The notes under the pieces: model-generated
Database searches by the model: none
Seen by the model: the letters and a program-made list of their open reading frames with translations, nothing else
Told to the model about the DNA's origin: nothing
Program-made: the position numbers and the translations under genes
Assembly (NCBI GenBank): GCA_023101885.1
Contig: JALPQD010000004.1
Coordinates: 12,793,688 to 12,857,687, forward strand
Source of the DNA: Typhlomys cinereus
Taxonomy: Eukaryota; Chordata; Mammalia; Rodentia; Platacanthomyidae
Direction of reading: 5' to 3'
Length of the DNA stretch: 64,000 nt
Part shown: positions 45,592 to 57,197 of the stretch, piece by piece
Layout of the letters: each line of letters opens with the position of its first letter
Position numbering within the stretch: position 1 is the first letter of the stretch

Positions 45592-45775
45592 AATTTTATT
45601 AGAGAGAAAATGAGAAAAAGAGAGCAAGAGAAAGAGAGAGATCATGGCATAACGTGTCAGGTTCAGAGATCAACATTCTTCTACCATGTGACAGTGGGGA
45701 TCGAACTTAGGTTGTCAGATTTGCATACAGCAGGCTCCTTTGCCCACTCAGCTATCTTGCTGGTCTAGTAGTTTC
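45592..45775 (-). mobile_element. B3-like SINE
   Basis: A GA-rich stretch (45601-45640), 'ttcttctaccatgtgacagt', 'gggatcgaacttaggttgtc' and 'cactcagctatcttgctggt' form the reverse complement of a B3-type element. Confidence 0.7.
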
Positions 45776-46160
45776 CTTTGCAGATATTACAGATTGTAAC
45801 CTCTGTATTATGGGATGTATTCAATGTAGTTTTTAAGATGGTGTGAGACCAAGTACTTTGTTGGAAGAGGATCAGATTTTTATCTGATGCTGTTTTTATT
45901 GCTCTCAGCTGAGGTTCTTACTACTATTTTAGCAGCAAAATTGTGAGCTGCTGTGTTATTATTGAAATATACATGTTATCTCGAAATGGGAGATAAGAAC
46001 GTGTGGATAGTTGGAGCAGAACTTGTCAGACTTCTGGAAGGACAGAAGTTTGACAGTTAGGTGCTCTGACCCTCTAGGGCAGAAGCTGGAAGAGGCAAGG
46101 AAGAGAATTTGTGGGTGACAGTAGGCTATTACCTTATCAGCAATACTTATAGGTTTTTTT
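45776..46160. other. Unannotated DNA
   Basis: No feature is recognised. Confidence 0.4.
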
Positions 46161-46161
46161 T

Positions 46162-46325
46162 TTATCAGTATTCTTTTGTGTGTGTGTGTGTACAAAAGGG
46201 CACTTGAGTATGTGTGCCTATGGAGGCCCCAGGATGACACTGGGATTCATCCTGGATTGCTCTACCTCCTTGTTGTTCTGGGGGTTTCCTAGGCTCTGCC
46301 TTCCAGGGCTGGAGTTGAAAATCGC

Positions 46326-46389
<64 letters not shown>

Positions 46390-46478
46390 CATTTTTATGT
46401 GGGATCTGGGGATCCAAACTCAGATCCTTTTGCTTGTGAGGCAAATACTTAAACCCCTGAGACATATTGCCCAGCCCT
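46162..46478 (-). mobile_element. SINE (family C) carrying an internal (TA)n tract
   Basis: A TG tract (46178-46191), 'gggattcatcctggattgct', 'ttccagggctggagttgaaa', then (TA)n at about 46329-46387, and the tRNA-like head '-gatccaaactcagatccttt-' ending 'cccagccc'. A flanking 'acttataggttttt'/'acttaggttttt' pair suggests a decayed target-site duplication. The alternating YIYI frames come from the TA tract. Confidence 0.8.
46329..46387. repeat. (TA)n microsatellite
   Basis: About 30 pure TA units, self-complementary, located in the middle of the SINE body and not in its tail. Confidence 0.95.
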
Positions 46479-46629
46479 TTACTTAGGTTTTTAAAGTATA
46501 TCATGAAGGAAAAAATAGCTTCTTTGTTGTTAAAAACTTAGTATAAAGACTGCATTTGATGATAATTTTTTTTAAAAAAAACAAAAGATATTTGAAAGTT
46601 GGAGTTTATTAAAGCAAATTAATTCAGAA

Positions 46630-47150
46630 ATTTAATTTCTGTGTCCAGACCCCAAGCAATGGAAGGTAAAGACCAAGACCAAACAAATATGTCAGTGTTT
46701 GTGATGGCAGTTTTACAGTATCCAGAAGGTGGAAACGACTCAAATCCTGTGAGTAGATGAGCAGATAAATGAAATGTAGTATATCCATAGAATTAATACT
46801 ATTTAGCATTACAAAAGGAATGATATTCTGACACAACATGGATGAACCTTGAAGATATGCTGAGCAAAATAAGCCAGGCACAAAAGTGAATGTTTTACAT
46901 GGTTTCCCTTCCATGAGATGTCATATTTGTAGACAGAGAGTAGGATGCTGGCTGGGAGGAGCTGTCAGGAGTAGACTGAGAATTTGTTGTTTAACAGAAA
47001 CAGTTTCAGTTTGGGAAGAGAAAAGGTTCTGATAATGGATAGAGGTAATCATCCAGCAAAGGATGCTGTATTTGGTACCATGGACCAGTTACCAAAACTG
47101 CTTGAAATGATGAGCATTTGGCCATGTATATTTTAGCACAATATAAGTTT
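46630..47150 (+). mobile_element. Ancient L1M 3' UTR fragment
   Basis: 'tagtatatccatagaattaa', 'acaacatggatgaaccttga', 'gcaaaataagccaggcacaa', 'cagtttcagtttgggaagag' and 'tgtatattttagcacaatat' occur in the order of old mammalian L1M 3' ends. The element is highly diverged and non-coding. Confidence 0.75.
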
Positions 47151-48360
47151 TCTTTTTGTGATAATGCATGTTGTAAAAATGATATTACAAAGTAATAAAA
47201 TGTTTTCAGTTATTTAGAGAAGAATATCACAAGACAAGTAGAAAGCCTAACTAATTATTCATGCTCATAAATATTCAATAGTTATTGTACTAAGTTCGTG
47301 AAAAATACAATTCCTTATCTTGCATATATCGGGGGATGATTTACCCATAATGTTCTTCCAGTACTTGACATAATTCTTGCAACATGGAAAACACTCAATA
47401 AATATTTGTTGATTGATATTTGTTTATTCAGGAAATTATAGTCATGGCTTCATGTGCAAAGCAATCTGCTTAACCATAATTCTTAAGTCTGTTTATGTGC
47501 TCAGTGAACAGGTAGAAAGCAGTCTTTAAAATGCAATAAAAATGTAGCATGCAGTATGCTTGATAATGGGAAATAGTGTATTTTAACTGTTATTAAATAA
47601 TCTGAGAATTTTTTGTGTTGCTACAAGAGCAGTCACCTCTGTAAAGTGAACAATTATTTGTCAGGAAAGTTATCTAGGATCAGTAGGCTGTTATCCCCAT
47701 TCTGTAGATGTGAAAGGACTTATGGAGAGCACAGTGGAGCCATCTCCATACTTATTTTATTATGGTTGTAGCTTTGCCAGGACTATGGTTCTTATGTGAA
47801 TGGTTGACGGTTATCCTGGGAGCTGATCTGAGTAGTGGGGTGAAAAATCTGTTTTAATAGTTTAATAGTAGCTGCTTCTTGTGGGTGCTCTTGCCGGGTG
47901 GAAACAGGATTCTTCTTTTCGTTAGGCTTATAGTCCTTGGTAGGCTGGTGCAGAGAATCACTTTCAGTATTCTGAGCAGTGCTACTCTATTTATCAGAAC
48001 CCACCAAACACCAGAATAAAGTTACACACACAGGTTTATTTTTCAGAGAAGTTGTATTTCCCTCCACTGTTTTCTTGAATTATGTTTGTTTGTTTGGAAA
48101 TTTGGCAAATGCACAAGAAAAATACAGATATTTTGCAAACAGTATATTTCAAACTACTAATGATTTTAGCACAAAGCAATACACACCAATATTTGTTTAA
48201 CATTCCATTGTCCACTCCATACATATCTGCACAGAGAGATAAAAAACCGAAACATAAACTAAAGATCATCATGTTTATTCTATTTTGGAATCTGCATTTT
48301 TTTTGAGTGAGCATTACATAGCCAGCATTTTCTTATTATCATCACAAAATGCTTTTTTAT
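47151..48360. other. Unannotated AT-rich DNA
   Basis: No gene or repeat is recognised with confidence, apart from a weak MIR-like block near 47690-47720. Confidence 0.4.
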
Positions 48361-48720
48361 AGTTGGGCTTCTAAGTAGCTGCATTGCATTTAATTTATCA
48401 CACCAGTACCATCCTCTATTATTATAATTTTAGATTGTTTTTGCTACTATAAATGACATTATAATGAGAGCATATTTAGATTAATCTTATACTTATCTTC
48501 ATTATCTTAAAATAAATTAATAGGCATAAAATTTTGTAATAGGATATAAACATTTTAACTGTTTGACATATTTATGTCAACTTTTTCTTCAGAAAGAACT
48601 TGTGAGTTTATACTTCTGTAATATTCTATGTGAGAGCAACTACTTCCCACTCCCAGTGAGTTTTTCAATTGTCAGTTGAAAAAGTGCAAGAATCATTCTC
48701 TGTAATTTGTACTGGTAAAT
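48361..48720 (-). mobile_element. Possible ancient L1 fragment
   Basis: 'gtttttgctactataaatga' and 'tcttcagaaagaacttgtga' resemble reverse-complement L1M sequence. The similarity is weak and could be wrong. Confidence 0.35.
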
Positions 48721-48834
48721 TGATCCTATTTTAAGTATTTGTTAAGCACATGGATTTTTTTTAAGCATGTTGTGACCAATGCACTAAAGTGTTCTGGTTT
48801 TCTTTTATGAGATTTGGGTGTTAAAGCTAATCTA

Positions 48835-49140
48835 GTACTGGGGAGATAGCTCAACAGTTAAAACACTTGCAACACAAGCAAACAGAGAGCAGGAAATTCA
48901 GATTCTCAAATCCCATGTGGCTGTGGAAGGCCTGTAATTCTAGCCTTGGAGTACAGACTCTGAACACCAGAGCAAGCGGGCTGCATAGACCAGCTCTATT
49001 AGCAAATGCTGTGATTGATTTAGAGACCGTCTCAAAGGAATAAACTGGTAAAATGATCATGGATGATTCCCCATATCACCTGCAGCCCTCCACATCCATG
49101 CACGCATACATACATCATCCCTGCACACATACATAAAAAT
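48835..49140 (+). mobile_element. Older SINE (family B), diverged
   Basis: 'actggggagatagctcaaca' and 'gagcaagcgggctgcataga' correspond to the head and body of the family seen at 16187; the end is an A-rich tail after 'catacatacatcatccctgc'. No long CA tract remains. Confidence 0.7.
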
Positions 49141-49318
49141 GAAAAAAATTTAGTTATATGTTGTTTCTTTTGTTGTTAATTTTTCTCCAGTATACTTTTC
49201 TGTTTTTAACATTTTGCCAAGTTTTACCAAGAGGGGAAAAGGTAAATTTTGCAAACAATCAAAAAATCTACCTAGCTAGCAAACTTTTCTTACAGTTTAT
49301 TTTTGAATGTTAAGATAG

Positions 49319-49323
49319 ATTTT

Positions 49324-49377
<54 letters not shown>

Positions 49378-49577
49378 CCTCTGAAAGGCCCAAAGATGAC
49401 ATCTGGAATCACCCTGGATTGTTCTACCTCCTTATTGGTTTGTTCTGGGGTTTCCCAAGTTCTACTTTCCAGGGCTGGAAGTACCTGGGTTTTTTTAAAG
49501 TGGGATCTGGGATCTGAACTCAGATCCTTTTGCTTTTGAGGCAAAGACTTTTGACCCTGACTTATCTCTCCAGGTCA
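49319..49577 (-). mobile_element. SINE (family C) with target-site duplication
   Basis: A (TG)n tract (49325-49368), 'ggaatcaccctggattgttc', 'ctgaactcagatccttttgc' and a diverged head end mark the element. The 9-bp direct repeat 'ttaagatag' lies at 49310-49318 and 49578-49586. Confidence 0.82.
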
Positions 49578-49614
49578 TTAAGATAGTTTTATAGAGAACA
49601 AATTTATTTATTTA

Positions 49615-49735
49615 TGTCATGGTGAGAATTGAACTTAGGACCTTATGAATGCTATTCAAGTACACTACTGCAGTGAGTTCCTAGATGCAGCAGTTCTGCC
49701 TTGAATGGAATGTCTTGTCCAGCGGTGAACCTTGT
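49615..49735 (-). mobile_element. ID-like head joined to an L1 3' UTR relic
   Basis: 'gaattgaacttaggacctta' looks like a minus-strand ID core to about 49671. The following 'gcagtgagttcctagatgca' and 'gttctgccttgaatggaatg' match the older L1 3' UTR near 4930-4975. The two remnants abut. Confidence 0.5.
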
Positions 49736-50828
49736 TGGGAGTTTCTTGGAGGAAGATATGGCTGTAGTGAACATTTCAAATGGGATCTGCTCCATTACTC
49801 CAAGTATTGTTTTAACATCAATTGTCATTTTTACTAGGCACATATAAACATCCTAAGAAATTGTCCATTCTAGTAAGGAATGCATATTAAGTGAATATTG
49901 AGTAGATTATGTTCTGTTTTTATGGAGAGTCTAGCCATTTATGACTTGCAACTTTTTTAAAATATGAAATGTATGGAATTTAGAAAGTTTGCATCAGATG
50001 AATAGAATTTGACATTAGTGTGTATATATATATATATTTGTTGATTTATGTTGGAGAAGATAGGAAATAACAGAAATATGCCAAAATTGGGACAAATATT
50101 GAAGGTGTTGTGAAATCTTTATTGTTATTGTTAGTAATGATACAAGGCTTGTGAAAATAGGGTGGAAGTTACTTTTAAGACAAATATTTGCCACTTTCCA
50201 GGAAATGAATTTATGTAAAAAACATTTGGCAGTTGCCAATTTTTTTCTCTTCACCAGGAGGAGGATTTCCAAGCTCTTCTTGATTGCCTCGAGGCGTGGT
50301 CTATCTTGAGCTCCACAAGTACCTAGTACTTGGCTCTGTGGTTTTCTCAACTAGTGTTGTAAAGAGCTACAGAAGAGTGACTGATAGAAACTTTGCAACC
50401 TCAGATCTACTCTCAATATGCTGCAGGGGCTTCCTGCCTAAAGCATTTTCATGGCTCTTAAGTGGAAAATTTGTAACACAAACTTACCATAAGTCTATTT
50501 TTCTTGAGTGCAGCTTCAATTTTCTGGTCTTGGGCTGGTTAGGGGTTAAGATTCACAATTTCTGTGTCTCAGGGTCTCACAGGGACTGAAAAATTGACCA
50601 TGACCCAGGAAATGTGCTTCCTGTAGTCATCTTAGGAAAAAGAGCAAGAAGTCTCAAGTCATGTACTTGCATATAAGCTGTTAATCGAGTAATGTTGGAG
50701 TACATTCTTTAAAAATGCCTCGCATTGGTATCAAATTGCCTAGGAGCTTTTCCTTGTAGGAACAGAACATTATTTCTATACAAAATGATCTTTTTAGCCT
50801 AACTTTTTTTTAAAGATTTTTTGAGTAT
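49736..50828. other. Unannotated AT-rich DNA
   Basis: A short (TA)n run lies at 50021-50036. No gene is supported; the roughly 100-codon frames on both strands overlap each other and are unrecognised. Confidence 0.4.
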
Positions 50829-50829
50829 T

Positions 50830-50880
50830 AATTTATTCGATTGTGAAGAAGTAGATTGTGGGCAGTAGAGAGAGGGATTA

Positions 50881-50933
<53 letters not shown>

Positions 50934-51075
50934 TGGAGGTCAGAGGACAACTTTCAGAAGTTAGTTCTTTCCTATACCATGTAGACAGACTTCACACTTC
51001 AGGAGATAAGATTCAGGCCTCCAGGTTTGCTAGTGTATATCTTCTCCACTGAGGTTCTTATGGGCCCCTTTAACG
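50830..51075 (-). mobile_element. B3-like SINE with (GA)n tract
   Basis: A (GA)n run (about 50883-50928) is followed by 'gaggtcagaggacaactttc', 'gttctttcctataccatgta' and 'attcaggcctccaggtttgc', the reverse complement of a B3-type element with a decayed head. Confidence 0.7.
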
Positions 51076-51227
51076 ATTTATTTTTATTAATGTTCTCAGC
51101 ACACAGAAATAAAGAAAAAAATTAATTGGTGAAGTAACACATATGTTAATTAACTGTGGTGAAACTTTCTATAATGTGAGCAAAACATATATTCCATATT
51201 GTAATTTTTTATCGAAAATAAATCTAG

Positions 51228-51525
51228 AGCTATGGAGATGGCTCATTGGATAAAGTACAAGAGACAGAAGCATGAGGACTTGGGTTCAGATCTACAGCAT
51301 CCACATTGAAAAAAAAAAGCAACAGTGGTTCATGTCTGAAATTCTAGCACTGAGAGGTGGAGATAGGAAGGTCCCAGGGATTTGCTAGCCTACTAGTGTA
51401 GCCAAATGGTGTTTTAAAAAGTAGGTGGGGAGCTACTTAAGAAGATACCTGATCTTAATTTCTGGCTACCATTCATGGGAGCATCCAGTGCATGTACACC
51501 ATACACACACACCACAAATAACACA
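51228..51525 (+). mobile_element. ID/B1 composite (B4-like) SINE
   Basis: A tRNA-like head ('agagctatggagatggctca', 'acttgggttcagatc') ends in an A-run (51309-51319) and is followed by a B1-like stretch ('gtggttcatgtctgaaattc') and a CA-rich end. This head-plus-B1 order is that of B4-like dimers. Confidence 0.6.
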
Positions 51526-51639
51526 CATTAAAAAATATATGGATTAAAAATTTTTAGAAAATACTTCTCTGAAAGTGGGACATTTTTAGGAAATACTTAA
51601 GATTCATCGCATTTAAAATGATTAGAATTACCTGTTTGC

Positions 51640-51898
51640 GGGGCTGGAGAGGTGGCTCAGGGGTTAAGCCTCTGCCTTGTAGGCGGAAGGTCCTGAGTTT
51701 GGATTCTAGACCCCACTTATAGACGCCAGGCGGAAGCAGAGGCAGCCTGCGTTTCCGGTCCTGGTAGGGCGGAGTCTGTGAATCCCGGGGTAGAGTAAAC
51801 AAGGAGGCGGTCCATGGTGGTTCCCGAATTCGTCCGTGGTTCTACACACACATACACGTACACACACACATACACGCGCACAATTGAATAAAAAAAAA
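51640..51898 (+). mobile_element. Young SINE (family A) with target-site duplication
   Basis: A full copy from 'ggggctggagaggtggctca' to the A-tail, with a short degenerate CA tail (51843-51882). The flanks are 'agaattacctgtttgc' (51624-51639) and 'agaattacctatttgc' (51899-51914), one mismatch in 16. Confidence 0.93.
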
Positions 51899-51914
51899 AG
51901 AATTACCTATTTGC

Positions 51915-54730
51915 AAATTTAAATCTTCATATTTATTAATCCAAAATGCCTAGAATTTTCTTTGTCTAATGCCTAAATCAAATATTATTACAACTGGAAA
52001 AATTTTAAAAAGTTGATGCTCTTGGGAAATCTTTAAAACAATTGTAAGTACAATATTTTCTGTATAATAAATATGTACATAATTGTTAGTAAGTGCAATA
52101 ATTGAAATATATCATATAAGCAAGTATTGGCTTGATTTCAAAGCTGAGAGAGCAGTGTTATAGAAATATTTTATTTAAAAACTAACCTAAAAAAAGATTT
52201 AAAAAAAATTGAAAGTATGAGGTTCATTAAATAATTTTAGCAAGTGACATCTCAGAATAATTACAAAATTAACCTCAATTCTGTAAAGGAGAGCTAGAAC
52301 AGATTCTATTTATGTATACAATAAAAAACTTTAAACCAAAAATGTTGAAAATTTTTGGCATAGAAATTAATTGTACATTCTTTTTTTATTTTTCAAAATT
52401 CACTGACCATACTCATGTAACTACTGATCTGTATTGGATAAATTTAAATAAAATTCATTACTTATTTAATACTTTTGAATTTATAATGTACGTGAAGTGG
52501 TTTCTTTATCCTTGGCTGGTTCCCTTTGAGACTTTAACTTTCTGTTTTATAAAGTTAATTTAAATGATCCTTTAAACATGAATGACTGGTTCAAGTTACC
52601 TTCTGATTCCCATATATTGGGGGCAGCATAATGCAGGGCTGACTGGGATAGCAAGGTCCCCTGGGGAAGTGGGCAGAATGCTCTGCAGGCTGAGCAGAGA
52701 CATGACTTGGGCTAGTGGGAAGTGTTTTTCCTGGAATGTTTTGGTAGAAGCAGCTTCTTACTGACTCAGATATATCCAGTTGAAGACAAGAATTATTAAA
52801 CCAATCCCAGGCAAAGGATTATGTAAACTGTGGTTAGATCAGGAGATTTTTCTATCCTACTTTAATTTCAGAGAGGTTAGTATTATTAAATTAGTCGAGC
52901 TTTCCTAATCTGTATTATATTTTTAATATAGCCTTTTGAGAAATAGTTAATACTTTCTGCAGAAAGCAGAAGACATTTTATTAATTAAGTTAGGATACTG
53001 AGGTATCTTTACAGTCATGCTAATTCCCTCACCAAAAATTGTACAATATGCCTGCGTCTATTGAGTCGATAAAATGCAAGAATGAAAATCCTGATGCCAA
53101 TTTACTTATTTGCTGGCTCTGTATTTCAGATTCCAAGTTCATCTTTCAGCAAATTGGCAATTCATGTCTCCACTGTGATGTTTTCTTCAGCCCTGTGGTT
53201 ATTCTTAAACAAGTGTTATAGGTTACTCTAGATAGTGACACGTAAGAACAGATACAGGAGAGAGTTTAGAAAATGCTATGGGTTATCCCAGTCCCAGAGG
53301 TTCTCAGTTTTTAATTTCGGCTTTTCCTTAGATAAAACTCGCAAACGATTCCTGAGAATTTTGTAGAAACCAAGCAAGATAGGCAGGCAAGTCTGAAGCT
53401 GTTGTCTAACCCTTATAATGAAGATGTTCATCTTTCTAGTACAACTAACAGTTTAAAAGTGCTTATCAGAGCAACTCTTACTGCTTTAATTTGCGTGTAC
53501 AGATTGCTGTTAGTGTTGTTACTATCTGTTGTGTATCAGACTTCCTAGCTAATTTCCTTGTTTATTAGCTAAATGATTTTCTTAATGGCTACCCTTTTGA
53601 CAAATGGAGAGAGCTTAGCTGCCTGGAGAGGAAAACCAATGTGTGAAATTCACAGTGGAAGGGATGAGGAACATCTGTATTCACACTGGTTGTTGTGAGA
53701 GAAAAATCTGTTGATTGACCTTGATTCTTGACTGAATGACAGGAAAATATACATGATTTGGCCTTTATCCATAAAGCAAATAGCAACTGTATCCAGTGGA
53801 AGCAGAGAATTCAATTTCCTTTGCTCTGAATATGGAAAGGGAAATCTTTTCCAGTCTTATTATCGAAGGGCTTAGTGATTTTTTTTTTCCCTTTGAAATA
53901 TTTAGAATCTCTATTTTGGTAAGCAATTAAAAAATGTTGTTATTCATTAAGCTGCATTTTCAGATTTAAAAGTTCTGCGATATCGCGTTTAGAGGAGAAA
54001 TGCCTTTTATTAAATGACCAAACAGATCTTTTTTGACCCTTTGATGCTGACAAAGCATTCCCTGATCTGCTGGTAGATTTTGGATTATGGTCCTCAGGAC
54101 CCGGAGGCCTGATATCAGGAAGGAGTTTTCAAACCAGCTTAGATTGACTCAGTTCTGTGAAGGCCATGCAGCAGAGCTGAACTCTCTGGAGTGAAGTTGA
54201 TGTAGCCAGTCTCCAGGGGCTTCCTTCATGCACGTTACAAACCAGCTTCCTTGCTCAGCAGACCAAGACCCTTCTGGATTTGTCTGTTTCCCTGCGCCCA
54301 GTGAATCTAACATGGCACCAAAATGTTCATTTATTTAGCAGATGTCATTCAGAGTTTGGTCAGTGAGATTCATTTCCACAGGATACCAGTCTATCCTTGA
54401 AATGAAGTAGGAAAAATTGGCCTTTTTAAGGCTAATGTCTTTGCATTGGCAAGCCTGCCTACAGTTCTTACGTCTTTATTGTTGCTGTTTACCAAGCACC
54501 AGAGAAACCAAACAGAATTACAGAAAAGTGTGAAAGAGGATATCTGCCTCTAGCTTGTCCTTGCACCTGGCATTTCTTGTGCTTTTGGTGGTTACATTTT
54601 CTTAAAGAGCTGTGAGGCCTGCCCACCTCACTCAGAATCTCACATTCTTTCACTCGTCCTCTGGGAAATTACTCATTTCTTTGAACCTTAATCACCTGTC
54701 ATTTGTATGAGCAAGTGAAGTGACCATTTG
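51915..54730. other. Unannotated DNA, transposon-poor
   Basis: About 2.8 kb without a recognised mobile element, the longest such stretch right of the island. It is very AT-rich to 53000. 53940-54320 is more GC-balanced and has isolated CpGs. No coding exon is supported. Confidence 0.45.
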
Positions 54731-54734
54731 GAGC

Positions 54735-54850
54735 TCTGTTTTCCTTATTTGTGAAATGACAACAAATATTACTTCAGTCATATAGCTATTATAAGGATTA
54801 AATGAATTAAGGCTTATGAAACACTGAAGTTACTATCTGGTTATACAGAG
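54735..54850 (+). mobile_element. MIR element fragment
   Basis: 'ctctgttttccttatttgtg', 'aaatgacaacaaatattact' and 'ataaggattaaatgaattaa' follow the 3' half of MIR. Confidence 0.65.
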
Positions 54851-55750
54851 TGCTAAGCGAACTGGCATTTGGTAATTACCAGTAGTATTTTTTAATAGAA
54901 TAATGACAAAAACATGTTAGGTAACACAGTGTTTTCAGTTCTCTTTAGCATGCAACAGCACAAGGGCTGTCATTTTGCTTCTTGTACAAACAGATTTGTA
55001 AATGCCTCACAGGTGCAGCGGGACCATTGGGTCAGTCTCCAGAATACTATTAACACTGTGAGTTCCAAGAACCATATTAAGCCTTTTGTTGGAGGAGAGA
55101 TAGCAATAGTCACACAGTGTTGATCAGGTTGATTATTTTATTTTATATTTTCTGTATCTTTCATAATCAACCTTGTGTTCTTTTCTTCCAGTGTAAGACT
55201 ACTTATTATAAAGTCTTATTTAGAAATATTTCTAGTATTACTTTTCTAAATGTTACATTTTTACGCAATGTGGGTTTTTAACCCTATCCATTTTTACACT
55301 GAAAATATTGGATGGGAAAAAATGTGAAGGATATTGTTTTCTTAGTATATATTTTCAGGTGGCAAATGGCTTTTGAGCTACTGAAGATCTGAATATCAGA
55401 GGATTTTTTTTAAAGATGCACGTTCATCTTGTATAATAAACTATGAATTTTTTTTAGATTTCCTTTCATATTTTTCCAAACAGTTGGTAGAGATGTGTGA
55501 GTCTGATAGGAGGGGGAAAAGAAAATTTCATTTGCCCAGTATTTGAGTTTTAATAATATTTAAATATATTTAGGCTTGCTAAATGCAAATATTTTTATTA
55601 AATGTTGTCAGATCAACATTTATATGCTAAAAATCATCTGAATGGCATGCTATCAGCTTGCTATCTTACCTATACCTTTTGATTATTATTATTATTATTA
55701 AAAGCCATGTATTTTAGTCTACCCACTAGAAAAATAGTTTTATTTCTTCT
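54851..55750. other. Unannotated AT-rich DNA
   Basis: A short (ATT)n run lies at 55683-55701. No gene is recognised. Confidence 0.4.
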
Positions 55751-55751
55751 T

Positions 55752-56035
55752 TATTTTCTATTTATTTGTGTGTGTATGTGTGTGTGTGTGTGTAGTGTGT
55801 ATCAAAGCACTGTGTGTGCCTTTGGAAGCCTAAGTTTGACTTTGGGAATCATTCTGGATTGCTCTATTCCTTTTTATTTTGCTCTGTGATTTGCCAGGCT
55901 CCACTTTCCAGGGCTAGAAATGCAGGCTACTACCACCATTTCTGCCTGGTGTTTTTGCATGAGATCAAGCATCCAAACTCAGGCCCTTCTGCTTGTGAGG
56001 CAGAGTCTTAACTCCTGAGTCATTTCTTCAGCCTT
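55752..56035 (-). mobile_element. SINE (family C)
   Basis: A TG tract (55768-55793), 'ggaatcattctggattgctc', 'tccactttccagggctagaa', and the head 'catccaaactcaggcccttc' to 'gagtcatttcttcagcc' mark a minus-strand copy. Confidence 0.82.
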
Positions 56036-57150
56036 CCATTTATTCAGTGAAGTATAATTCTTAAGTCTCATGTCAAAGTACAGTACAGCATATACTGTGC
56101 AAGTTATAGCCTCCTTTAGGGTTCCAAGGCTATAACTGATTCAGCTGATTGTTAGTGATATTTTCAAATTAAGTATTGGCATAACTTTTATTGCAGGTGT
56201 CATTTCTGTGACTATGTACTGCATTAAATATCATGTCTTAGATTTAAACTTAGGTGAGCTCTTGAGATGAGATTGCACATACAGCTTGATTAGTGCTCAC
56301 AATATTTGGGGAATTTTGATTTGGAAAAAATGACTAAGAGCAATATTTTCTATATTGTACAAATTTGAGCTGGCATTTTGCCACTGAATTTTACAATAAG
56401 GCTGGCATATTTGTGGGCTTTGCACTTAAGGCATAACTTCTGAGGCTGATTTCTAATTTTGTTTATTCCCTTAGGTAATTACTGGTTTTTCAGCATGCAA
56501 AGGAAGTGTATTATTGAATTTTTAAAAATGTTTAAGCTTTCATAGTAGATGCTTTTCTTTAAATTTAGGCACTAAAAATTCTCTTACATCAAAGTTGCCT
56601 ATGAGACTCATTTGTTGCTAGAGTGTTAATCATTCTTCAGTAATACTTTGAAGTTAGCTTTTTCCTTCTTTTTTTCCCACTTCTTATCCCAGCATGGGTT
56701 CATGAATAAAACCAACTTCTCTGATAGGTGTACTATATTTTTGTTCCTGCCTATGGCTCTTGCTAATAAAAATTCCATTTCTGGTTAGTTTGTGGAATCA
56801 AATCAATGTGGTATGAGGCATTCCTCCCCTTTTTTCCTTGTTATAAAGCACTCTCGCAGAAAATAGTGAGGAATGAAAGCCTGGTGGGTGGATGGGAGCG
56901 TGAGAGGGTGGGGAAGGTAACTCAGGGTGAAATCTATTTTAGTTAGCTTATCTGCCTGTGTTAGATTTATTCTGTTTGCCTGATAGGAGTTTTACTTATC
57001 ACTGACTTAGAATCCTTAAAATTAAAATTTCTTCTCTTTAGACCTAAAATCCTAAAGATTCACATTCTTCATTCATAAAATCAATTTATGATTTTTTTGT
57101 TATATGGCTAGAGTAGTAATACAAAAGCATCATCTAGTCTGAGAGTGTGT
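56036..57150. other. Unannotated AT-rich DNA
   Basis: No feature is recognised. Confidence 0.4.
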
Positions 57151-57153
57151 ACA

Positions 57154-57154
57154 T

Positions 57155-57195
<41 letters not shown>
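57154..57195. repeat. (TG)n microsatellite
   Basis: A pure TG run of about 20 units without an identified host SINE. Confidence 0.92.
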
Positions 57196-57197
<2 letters not shown>

